A stretch of DNA of 64,000 nt from NCBI GenBank assembly GCA_025449845.1, contig JANWIP010000028.1, positions 62,001 through 126,000 of the forward strand, given 5' to 3'. The stretch comes from Solirubrobacteraceae bacterium. Its GTDB lineage: Bacteria > Actinomycetota > Thermoleophilia > Solirubrobacterales > Solirubrobacteraceae. Position numbers and translations under genes: made by a program. Under the pieces are notes generated by a model that saw nothing but the letters and a program-made list of their open reading frames with translations, made no database searches and had not been told where the DNA came from. Shown piece after piece: positions 27,629 to 35,123 of the stretch (position 1 is its first letter; every line of letters begins with the position of its first letter).

Positions 27629-28693
27629 ATGCCCTTCCCGGTGGCGTCAACTTCGATAGCTGACAGCCTCAACGCATTCGTCGAAGCGGCCGGGCAGTTC
27701 TTCTCCGATCTGGCGGCAGTGCACTGGCCGGCGCTGGCCTTGGGGCTGATCTGCTTCGCACTGAACCTGACGCTGCGCTCGCGCGCGTACTTCCATAGCC
27801 TGCGCGCGGCCTATCCGGCGGTCCCTTTCCAGTGGCGCCGTATCTGGGGCGCCTACGTCGCGGCGGTCGGCTTCAACGCCGTGGTGCCGGCACGCGGAGG
27901 CGACATCATCAAGCTGTTCCTCACGCGCAGCTCGATCCCGGGCTCGACCTACCCCACGGTGGCCGCGGCGTTCTTCGTGGAGGCGGTATTCGACGTGTGC
28001 ATGGGCGTGCTGGTGCTGATCTTCGCGTTCACCCAGGGTGTCTTCCCCAAGCCGCCCGACTTCTCGAAGCTGAGCTCCTTCGACATCTCCTATCTGGCCG
28101 AGCACTTTCGCCTGACGCTGTTCTTGATCACTGCGCTGGCGGTGCTGAGCCTGACGGCCTTCGCGCTGCTGTCGGTGCGCGTGAAGGCTTTCTGGGCAAG
28201 GGTGCGCCAGGGCGTGACGATCCTGAGCGATCGCCCCCGCTATCTGCGCGAGGTGGCGGCCTGGCAGGCGGGGGCGTGGCTGTTTCGCTTCGCGGCCTTC
28301 TGGTTCCTGCTGGATGCCTTCCGCGTCGGAGGCTCAGTGCAGAACGTGCTGCTCGCGTTTGGTGCGGGGCAGGTGGCCGGGGCCGTTCCGTTCACGCCGG
28401 GCGGTGCGGGGGTGCAGCAGGCGCTGCTCGTGAAGGTGTTCGCGGGAACCGCCTCAACGTCGGTGGTGGCGGCCTACTCGGTGGGCCAGCAGATTGCGAT
28501 CGCGGCCTTCACGGCCTTGATGGGATTGGCAGCGGTGGTATTCGTCTTCCGCTTCCGCTCCTTCAGCGAGGTGATCGCCGCCGGGCGGGATTCGCGCGAG
28601 GCGGAGCGTGCGGCTGAGCGCGCGGGGGTGCTGCTAGTGGACGACACTGCCGAAATCCCGCCGGGGCCGCGCGGGCCGCGCGCGCGAGTCTGA
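27629..28693 (+). CDS. LPG-synthase-type transmembrane protein (UPF0104)
   Basis: 354 residues with seven or eight hydrophobic segments. Contains AYVAAVGFNAVVPARGGDIIKLFLTR and AGQVAGAVPFTPGGAGVQQALLV, the two most conserved motifs of the lysylphosphatidylglycerol synthase transmembrane (YbhN/AglD) family. The C-terminus is a short charged cytoplasmic tail. Members move or modify lipids in the cytoplasmic membrane; substrate unknown. A minisatellite starts directly after its stop. Confidence 0.88.
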   Translation: MPFPVASTSIADSLNAFVEAAGQFFSDLAAVHWPALALGLICFALNLTLRSRAYFHSLRAAYPAVPFQWRRIWGAYVAAVGFNAVVPARGGDIIKLFLTRSSIPGSTYPTVAAAFFVEAVFDVCMGVLVLIFAFTQGVFPKPPDFSKLSSFDISYLAEHFRLTLFLITALAVLSLTAFALLSVRVKAFWARVRQGVTILSDRPRYLREVAAWQAGAWLFRFAAFWFLLDAFRVGGSVQNVLLAFGAGQVAGAVPFTPGGAGVQQALLVKVFAGTASTSVVAAYSVGQQIAIAAFTALMGLAAVVFVFRFRSFSEVIAAGRDSREAERAAERAGVLLVDDTAEIPPGPRGPRARV

Positions 28694-28801
28694 CGAAGCT
28701 GCCCGGAGCCACCGAGCTGCCCGGAGCCACCGAGCTGCCCGGAGCCACCGAGCTGCCCGGAGCCACCGAGCTGCCCAGAGCCACCGAGCTGCCCAGAGCC
28801 G
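28694..28801 (+). repeat. 18-bp tandem repeat, six copies
   Basis: Six copies of cgagctgcccggagccac (first copy cgaagctg, last two with ccagagcc) start at the base after the TGA of the LPG-synthase-like gene. No gene is supported in it; a minus-strand reading frame encodes only an AlaProGlySerSerVal repeat. Confidence 0.95.
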
Positions 28802-28850
28802 ACGCGGGCTGCTTCAGGGGCCGACGCTACACGAGCTCCAGAGCCCGACG

Positions 28851-29123
28851 CTACTGAAGCCCCTCGCGCGCCTCGCGCACGAGTGTGACGGCCTCGGGGA
28901 AGACGACGGCCATGACGGCGCGGACCTGGAGCGCCTGCGCCTCGGCGTCGCCCTGGAGGTTGATGCGGTTAATGGCCGCGACGGTCATGTCGACGGCAAG
29001 CTTGATGGCATTGTCGGCCCAGGCGAGCGCCTGCTGTCCCTGCATCTGCGCGGCAAACTCGGCCAAGCGCCGCTGCAAGTCCTCAGGGTCACCGAAGAGA
29101 TCGCCGAAGCCGCTGCCCTCCAT
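28851..29123 (-). CDS. Hypothetical 90-residue protein
   Basis: 90 residues from ATG 29123 (MEGSGFGDLFGDPEDLQRRLAEFAAQMQG), with AGGA 9 bp upstream. It is mostly helical and charged, without a signal or membrane segment: WADNAIKLAVDMTVAAINRIN then AVMAVVFPEAVTLVREAREG. It is divergent from the membrane protein at 29161, 37 bp away. No family recognised. Confidence 0.65.
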   Translation of the reverse strand: MEGSGFGDLFGDPEDLQRRLAEFAAQMQGQQALAWADNAIKLAVDMTVAAINRINLQGDAEAQALQVRAVMAVVFPEAVTLVREAREGLQ

Positions 29124-29160
29124 GTGGATCATCCTAGCGACGAACTCATAGACTGCACCG

Positions 29161-30111
29161 GTGGCCAACGTGAGCGAGAGCGAGTACCCGGAACCGAGCA
29201 AGGCCGAGATCAAGGCGCAGGTGGCACGCGAGAGCGAACGCCGTGCGCGGCTAGGCGTGCCGGCAGCCGCCGGAGGCGTGCTGTACATGCTCAGCGGCAT
29301 CATCCTGACGACGACGCTCAGAGGCATCCCGACTGTGGGAGTGCTGCAGGGCGTGGCCCCGGCGCTGCGCGGCGAGGCCAATCCGGCGGTGAGCCCGCGC
29401 GCGGGCGAGGTGACGTTCCAGAGCCACCATTCCTTTGGGCTCGTGGCTGGCAGTGTGTTGGTGGCACTGGCCTATGCGGCGATCGTGCTGGTGCTGCTGT
29501 TCATCTTGGGTGCCACGCGCTTTCGCCAGCCCCAGACGCGCCCCGCCGCGCGCTGGCTGATCCTGATCGGGGGCAGTGCCGTGGCGGTGCTCAGCGTCGC
29601 CACCCAGATTCTGCTGGCGATCAAGACGCACAACTTCGTCACCGGCCATGACTTCTCCGATCATGCTGTGGAAGCGGTGACCCACAATGGCATCTACACC
29701 GTGCTCGCCTACATAACGCCGGTGGCCGGCATCGCGCTGGCGGCGGGGATGATCATGACGATGCTAGGTGCCGTACGCACGGGCTTGGTACCGCGCTGGG
29801 TGGCGATGGTAGGCGGTGTCTCAGCGGTGCTGCTGCTGCTGCCTACGGCGGTGCTGGATTTCGTGCCCGCCTTCTGGATGGTGGCGATGGGCATCCTGAT
29901 CATGGAACGCTGGCCGAGTGGCGATCCGCCGGCGTGGGCCAGCGGCGAAGCTATCCCGTGGCCCTCCCAGGCGGAAATGCGCGAAGCGAAGGAAGAAGCC
30001 AAATCAGGCGAGACGAAGAAGGTCCGCGCAAAGGACAATGGGGTGCCTGAGCCCGCGCAGCCGGTGAAGAGCTCAAGTCGCAAGCGCCGCAAGCGCAGCG
30101 CCAGCCGCTGA
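29161..30111 (+). CDS. Hypothetical five-helix membrane protein
   Basis: 316 residues from GTG 29161. Hydrophobic segments lie at about 33-55, 95-120, 133-153, 176-200 and 210-245; the C-terminal ~60 residues are charged and end in a Lys/Arg cluster (SSRKRRKRSASR). No catalytic motif is visible. Function unknown. Confidence 0.7.
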   Translation: MANVSESEYPEPSKAEIKAQVARESERRARLGVPAAAGGVLYMLSGIILTTTLRGIPTVGVLQGVAPALRGEANPAVSPRAGEVTFQSHHSFGLVAGSVLVALAYAAIVLVLLFILGATRFRQPQTRPAARWLILIGGSAVAVLSVATQILLAIKTHNFVTGHDFSDHAVEAVTHNGIYTVLAYITPVAGIALAAGMIMTMLGAVRTGLVPRWVAMVGGVSAVLLLLPTAVLDFVPAFWMVAMGILIMERWPSGDPPAWASGEAIPWPSQAEMREAKEEAKSGETKKVRAKDNGVPEPAQPVKSSSRKRRKRSASR

Positions 30112-30187
30112 ATCTCGGCGCGGAGCCGATGAATTCGCGACGCGAGCCGATGGGTTGGCAGCGCCAGCCGATGAATTGATTCAGCGG
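30102..30187 (+). repeat. 21-bp tandem repeat across a stop codon
   Basis: Four units of cagccgatgaattcgcgacgc type start at 30102, 30123, 30144 and 30165, an exact 21-bp period with variation. The first contains the TGA (30109-30111) of the upstream membrane protein. The rest of the spacer to 30294 (about 107 bp) has no gene that I can support. Confidence 0.8.
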
Positions 30188-30294
30188 TAGGCGGGTAATA
30201 AACATCGGTGAGGGGCGGAACAAGGCTCCTACGCCGTCCGCGCTTCAGACCCAACCGATAAGGCACGATGCCGCCGCGGGATTGGGCGGCGTGA

Positions 30295-30972
30295 ATGGAG
30301 GGCTCCATGGAGGCAGCATCGATCCATCCCCACCCCGCGCAGGAACAAGGAGCGCGAGGCAATGCTTACGATCCACAGCGGGACGAGACCGCGCGTGCGG
30401 GGCTGTGGAAGCCGGCGGACCCGGCTCCTCTCGGTCTGGCCGCTTTCGCGATGACGACCTTCGTACTGTCGATGTTCAACGCGAATCTGGTCGATGAAAA
30501 GGGCACGCCGGTAGTGCTCGGCCTGGCGTTGGCCTACGGCGGCATCGTGCAGCTCCTGGCCGGCATGTGGGAGTTCCGCACAGGGAACACCTTTGGCGCG
30601 GTCGCCTTCTGCTCGTACGGCGCCTTCTGGATCTCGTTCTGGGCGCTGGAGGTCTTCTACGCCAAGCAGATCGGTGGCAACGTTGGCCACGCGCTTGGCG
30701 TGTACCTGTGGGCGTGGGCGATCTTCACGGCGTATATGACGGTTGCCGCGCTACGCGTGAGCGGTGCGGTGCTGGCGGTGTTCGCGTTGCTGACGGCGAC
30801 GTTCATTCTGCTGGCCATCGGCGCCGTGGGTCCGCACACAACGGTGACCCACTGGGGCGGCTACGTCGGTCTGGCGACCGCCGCGGCAGCTTGGTATGCC
30901 TCGTTTGCGGCTGTGACAAACTCGACCTTCAGGCGGACCATCATGCCCGTCCTTCCGTTAGGACGCGAGTAA
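30295..30972 (+). CDS. satP: Acetate/succinate permease, GPR1/FUN34/YaaH family
   Basis: 225 residues with six hydrophobic segments. The family signature is visible: NPAPLGL-like ADPAPLGLAAFAMTTFVLSMFN, AYGGIVQLLAGMWEFRTGNTFGAVAFCSYGAFWISFW. It imports acetate and related short acids. The N-terminal ~40 residues are soluble. ATG 30307 with GGAGGG just upstream is an alternative start. It lies 37 bp before acs, so acetate uptake and activation are likely co-expressed. Confidence 0.9.
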   Translation: MEGSMEAASIHPHPAQEQGARGNAYDPQRDETARAGLWKPADPAPLGLAAFAMTTFVLSMFNANLVDEKGTPVVLGLALAYGGIVQLLAGMWEFRTGNTFGAVAFCSYGAFWISFWALEVFYAKQIGGNVGHALGVYLWAWAIFTAYMTVAALRVSGAVLAVFALLTATFILLAIGAVGPHTTVTHWGGYVGLATAAAAWYASFAAVTNSTFRRTIMPVLPLGRE

Positions 30973-31009
30973 AGCCCTGGACGCGAGTGAGGAAAGGCGG
31001 CAGCAATCA

Positions 31010-33004
31010 ATGGCAACCGAACCGAAGCAGGTCAGTGGAGAGGAGCTCGACCACGATCTGGCTGAGCTGCTTGAGATCGAGCGTTTCGAGCCGCCTGCGG
31101 AGTTCCGTGAGCGTGCTCTTCTGAACGACCCCGCCGTCTACGAGGAGGCCGCGCGCGATCCGCGGGCGTGGTGGGCCAAGCAGGCGGCGGAGCTCGATTG
31201 GTTTGAGCCATGGGACACGGTGCTGGATGACAGTGAGGCCCCGTTCTACAAGTGGTTTACGGGCGGCAAGCTGAACGTGTCCTACAACTGCCTGGATCGC
31301 CATGTGCTGGCCGGTCGCGGCGAGCGCGTGGCCTATCACTGGCGTGGCGAGGAGGGCCAGGAGCGCGACATCACCTATGCCGAGCTGCTGGCGGAGGTCA
31401 AGCGCTTCGCCAGTGCGCTGAAGGATCAGGGCGTGAAGAAGGGCGACGTGGTGGGGATCTACCTGCCGATGATCCCCGAGGTGGTTGTGGCGATGCTCGC
31501 ATGCGCGCGTATCGGCGCGCCTCACAATGTCGTCTTCGGCGGCTTCTCCGCGGAGGCGGTGCGCGAGCGCATGGAGTTCTCCGAGGCCAAGGCGCTGATC
31601 ACGGTGGACGGCGCGGCCCGTAAGGGCAAGACGGCGCCGGTCAAGGAGCGCGTGGACGAGGTGATGGGCGATCTGGCGACGCTCCAGAAGATCATCGTGG
31701 TGCGCAGCAAGGACGTGCCTTGTGAGATGCGCGCGGGCCGCGACGTCTACTACGACGAGATCTGCGCGGCGGCTGATCCGGAGTGCGAGGCCGAGCCGCT
31801 GGACGCGGAGCATCCGCTGTACATCCTCTACACCTCCGGCTCGACGGCCAAGCCGAAGGGCATCCTGCACACCACCGGCGGCTATCTCACGGGCGTGAGC
31901 GCGACGCATCGTTATGTGTTCGATTTGAAGCCCGAGTCTGATGTGTACTGGTGCGCGGCCGACGTGGGCTGGGTCACGGGCCACTCTTACATCGTCTATG
32001 GCCCCCTGGCCAATGGCGCCACGTCGGTGATGTGGGAGGGCGCGCCGGACTACCCCAACAGGGGCATCTGGTGGGAGATCGTGGAGCACTATGGAGTGAC
32101 CATCCTCTACTGCGCACCGACGGCGATCCGCGCGTGCATCAAGTGGGGCGCGGACTGGCCCAATGGGCACGACCTCAGCTCGCTGCGGCTGCTGGGAACG
32201 GTGGGCGAGCCGATCAACCCAAAGGCCTGGCTCTGGTACCACAAGGTGATCGGCTCAGAACAGTGCCCGATCGTGGATACGTGGTGGCAGACGGAGACCG
32301 GCGCGATCATGATCACGCCGCTGCCGGGCATCACGGCGACGAAGCCGGGCTCGGCCACGCAGCCCTTTCCGGGCGTGGCGGCGCAGGTGCTGGCGGAGTC
32401 AAGCGGCGAGCCGCTTGAGGAAGGGCAGGGACTGCTCGTGCTCAACGGCCCCTGGCCCTCAATGCTGCGCACGCTCTACAAGGAGCCCGAGCGCTATATC
32501 GAGACCTACTTCAAGCGCTTCGGCAGCGAGACCTACCTGGTGGGCGACGCGGCGCGCCGCGACAAGGACGGCTACTTCTGGGTGATAGGCCGCATCGATG
32601 ACGTGGTCAACGTCTCCGGACACAGACTGTCCACGGCCGAAGTGGAGTCGGCGATCGTGGCCCATCCCGACGTGGCGGAGGCCGCGGTGATCGGTCAGCA
32701 CGACGAGGACACGGGCCAGGCGATCGTGGCCTTCGTGACCCTGCAGGGGGACCTGGAGGGAGATGAGCACACCGTGGAGGGCATCCGCGCGACGGTGGCC
32801 GAGCGCATCGGCAAGTTCGCGCGGCCCAAGCGGATGATCTGGACCGACGATCTGCCCAAGACGCGCTCAGGCAAGATCATGCGCCGCCTGCTACGCGACA
32901 TCGCCGAGGGGCGCGCGCTGGGCGACGTCACCACCCTGCGCGACCCCGCCGTGATGAGCCAGCTGGAGGATCGCGTCAAGGAGATGCAGGCGCAGGAGGA
33001 CTGA
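31010..33004 (+). CDS. acs: Acetyl-CoA synthetase
   Basis: 664 residues. YTSGSTAKPKGILHTTGGYL (the ATP loop), WWQTETGAIMITP, the hinge GRIDDVVNVSGHRLSTAEVE, and the regulatory/catalytic lysine Lys622 in KTRSGKIMRR are all present. It makes acetyl-CoA from acetate, ATP and CoA. Lys622 is the residue acetylated by Pat-type enzymes in this family. Directly downstream of the acetate permease homologue. Confidence 0.97.
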   Translation: MATEPKQVSGEELDHDLAELLEIERFEPPAEFRERALLNDPAVYEEAARDPRAWWAKQAAELDWFEPWDTVLDDSEAPFYKWFTGGKLNVSYNCLDRHVLAGRGERVAYHWRGEEGQERDITYAELLAEVKRFASALKDQGVKKGDVVGIYLPMIPEVVVAMLACARIGAPHNVVFGGFSAEAVRERMEFSEAKALITVDGAARKGKTAPVKERVDEVMGDLATLQKIIVVRSKDVPCEMRAGRDVYYDEICAAADPECEAEPLDAEHPLYILYTSGSTAKPKGILHTTGGYLTGVSATHRYVFDLKPESDVYWCAADVGWVTGHSYIVYGPLANGATSVMWEGAPDYPNRGIWWEIVEHYGVTILYCAPTAIRACIKWGADWPNGHDLSSLRLLGTVGEPINPKAWLWYHKVIGSEQCPIVDTWWQTETGAIMITPLPGITATKPGSATQPFPGVAAQVLAESSGEPLEEGQGLLVLNGPWPSMLRTLYKEPERYIETYFKRFGSETYLVGDAARRDKDGYFWVIGRIDDVVNVSGHRLSTAEVESAIVAHPDVAEAAVIGQHDEDTGQAIVAFVTLQGDLEGDEHTVEGIRATVAERIGKFARPKRMIWTDDLPKTRSGKIMRRLLRDIAEGRALGDVTTLRDPAVMSQLEDRVKEMQAQED

Positions 33005-33054
33005 TGTCGGGTGACTCCTGGAGCGCGGCGGAGCGATCGATGCCGGTCATGACT

Positions 33055-33105
33055 CTTGCGGGGGCGGCTCAGTCGAGCCAGGTGAACTTGCGGGGGCGGC
33101 TCAGT
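33055..33105. repeat. 19-bp direct repeat between acs and thyX
   Basis: cttgcgggggcggctcagt occurs at 33055-33073 and 33087-33105, exact copies 32 bp apart, in the 148-bp convergent spacer. No clear terminator hairpin is visible there. Confidence 0.85.
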
Positions 33106-33152
33106 GCATCGGCGAGACGCTGGTTGGCCTGCGCCACTAAACGGCAGCCGTC

Positions 33153-35027
33153 CTAGACCTTGCGGTGCTCAGGCACCCAGCACCCGTCGTCCTGGCGCAC
33201 GAAGTCCTGGAAGAGTCCGGGCGCCTCGGCCTGCATGATCTGGGCGACGCGATCGAAGACGATGCGCAGCTCCTCCTCGGCGCCCTCGGCGGTGCGCATC
33301 TCAATGACATGGCGCAAGGTGCGGGCGTTGGCGGTCCAGATGATGTCGGTGCTGAGGCCGATCGGCGCGAGGCGGCGCAGCGCGGAGGTGACCTCCTTCT
33401 TGACGTGGAAGGGCACGCCCTCCTCGTCGATCCCCAGCGCCTTGGCGGCGCTGACCTGAAACTCCTCAAGCTGCTCGACGATTGAGAGCACCTGCTCGCG
33501 CACGGGCTCAAGCGCGGGTGGCACGCGGAAGCCGATGTCGGTGAGGCGCACGTAGCGCAGGCTCTCCTGACTGAAGGCCGAGCCGGCACGATGGCGGACG
33601 AGCTCGTGCGTATTGCCTGATACCACTGGCTTTCCATTGCGGCGCACGAAGAGCAGGCCATTGGGAACCTTGACGCAGTAGACCTTCCCCTTGTAGTGCT
33701 GCCAGGAATCACTCTTTGCGCCGTTGTGATTGACAAGCGGATGCGTCTTGACGAGCGAGACCACGTAGCAGGCCCGAGCATTGCGGAAGCTCTGTCCATT
33801 GGGCATGACACGCTGTAAGCCGACCCTGTCGTCGATACGGATATTGGCCGACCAGCCCGCCTTGATGGCAAGCACCTGCAGTTCGTCGGCCATCTGTCTG
33901 GAGGTTGTATAGATCACCGAATGGTTGCCGTCACGGCGCCGACTTCCATCACCGTCCACATATGCTTCCAGGAAGATGCGCAGTATCGATGGGCCCCAGT
34001 TGTGTACGTACTCTGGGATGTGCTTCTCGTGGGCCTTCGTTCCACAATCTGCGAGAGAGTCGCGCAGTGCAATGTTCTGTGTCCGGACAGCGCCGGGGCC
34101 GCTTGTGGGCTGGTACGCGGCAAGACCCATCTTGCGTATGTTGTCGGTCATCGCCTCCAATTTCTCGCCGCGGTTCTGTGCGAGACAGATCTGATGTCCG
34201 TTCAGGCTTCCCTCCGCGAGCCAATGGCCAAGAAAGCGTGCAAACTCCTCGATCGGAAACTCGTCGCCGATGTAGTGACGAGTCGTGGCAGTCGCGGTGT
34301 CAGCTCTTTGCCACGTTCGCTTTGTGCCAGGGATCGCGACGGTTCCCGACTCCTGGCCCTGCCACATGCCTGTCTTCTGATATGCGACACGCTTTCCAAA
34401 TATCTCGCTCGCCAACCGTATCTTGTAAGGCTCCTCGCCACGACGGTTGGCCTGCGTGTCGTGCGCCTTGACCCACATGCGGTGATCGGGTGTGACGAGC
34501 AGATCGACCTGCTCTGAGTGCACTCGGTACATCTCACCGTCATAGTCGCCGACGAAATGCTCGGTGGCATACTGGTACTCGATAGCTCCGGTGTCCGGAT
34601 CGACCGTCGCGAACACCTCAGTTCCGTCTATCTCCGGCCAGGTCTTCCACCCATCCTTTGTAAGCACCTCCGTCTCGGCGTCGTAACAAAACACCCGACT
34701 TACCTTGCGCAGCGCAAACGAGTAATTGGCGTGCTCTAGCACGCTGCCATGAGCGCTGCGCAGGATGTTGGCGAAGTATTCGCGCTGGTCGGTGCGCACG
34801 CGTGTCACATTGGGATTGAGGCCCGGCTCCCAGCTCCGATAGCAGGCGCGCCCACCGAACTCGACGATCATCTCGCCACCGTTGATGCCTTTCTCCGTGC
34901 CCTCAGCCTCGCTGAGCCGCCCTTGCAGCCATGACTCCCCTCCTACGTCTCGAAGGTAGGCGAGCATCCCCTCGACGTCGATCGAAGGCCGGGCTATGAG
35001 GAAGACACTGGGAGTTGTCTCGTGCAT
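33153..35027 (-). CDS. thyX: FAD-dependent thymidylate synthase ThyX, interrupted by an intein
   Basis: 624 residues in one frame. Residues 1-113 and 473-624 join to a normal 265-residue ThyX; 114-472 are an intein (separate entry). The ThyX motif RHRAGSAFSQESLRY begins five residues after the insertion point (THELVRHR). The enzyme makes dTMP using methylene-THF and FADH2. The intein splits the most conserved part of the active-site region, so splicing is required for function. Divergent from pepF. Confidence 0.95.
   Translation of the reverse strand: MHETTPSVFLIARPSIDVEGMLAYLRDVGGESWLQGRLSEAEGTEKGINGGEMIVEFGGRACYRSWEPGLNPNVTRVRTDQREYFANILRSAHGSVLEHANYSFALRKVSRVFCYDAETEVLTKDGWKTWPEIDGTEVFATVDPDTGAIEYQYATEHFVGDYDGEMYRVHSEQVDLLVTPDHRMWVKAHDTQANRRGEEPYKIRLASEIFGKRVAYQKTGMWQGQESGTVAIPGTKRTWQRADTATATTRHYIGDEFPIEEFARFLGHWLAEGSLNGHQICLAQNRGEKLEAMTDNIRKMGLAAYQPTSGPGAVRTQNIALRDSLADCGTKAHEKHIPEYVHNWGPSILRIFLEAYVDGDGSRRRDGNHSVIYTTSRQMADELQVLAIKAGWSANIRIDDRVGLQRVMPNGQSFRNARACYVVSLVKTHPLVNHNGAKSDSWQHYKGKVYCVKVPNGLLFVRRNGKPVVSGNTHELVRHRAGSAFSQESLRYVRLTDIGFRVPPALEPVREQVLSIVEQLEEFQVSAAKALGIDEEGVPFHVKKEVTSALRRLAPIGLSTDIIWTANARTLRHVIEMRTAEGAEEELRIVFDRVAQIMQAEAPGLFQDFVRQDDGCWVPEHRKV
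33612..34688 (-). other. Intein with LAGLIDADG endonuclease in ThyX
   Basis: 359 residues, starting at Cys114 (CYDAETEVLTKDG, block A) and ending VSGN before Thr473. Block B is TPDH (intein residues 66-69); the two LAGLIDADG-like motifs are FLGHWLAEG (152-160) and LRIFLEAYVDGDG (236-248); block F is VYCVKVPNGLLFV. The residue before the terminal Asn is Gly, where most inteins have His. The +1 nucleophile is Thr. Base composition is visibly less GC-rich than the exteins, consistent with transfer. Confidence 0.93.
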
Positions 35028-35123
35028 CGGGCGACGATGCTAGGACGTGTCCCGGACGATGTGGCACAACACGCGTGCCAGGGCGAGCAACCGGGATCTG
35101 CGCCGGCTAAGCTGCTGAGGATC
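35028..35123. promoter_or_regulatory. thyX-pepF divergent region
   Basis: 96 bp between divergent genes must hold both promoters. I see no consensus pair. CTGAGGATC just before ATG 35124 contains GAGG at a suitable distance for pepF translation. Confidence 0.4.

Noticed and set aside
28563-28784. Minus-strand frame encoding Val-Ala-Pro-Gly-Ser-Ser repeats
   Set aside because: It is only the 18-bp minisatellite translated; no ribosome-binding site or conserved part.
28694-28801. Possible CRISPR array
   Set aside because: Units are contiguous 18-bp repeats without spacers, and no cas genes are in the window; the same applies to the other minisatellites.
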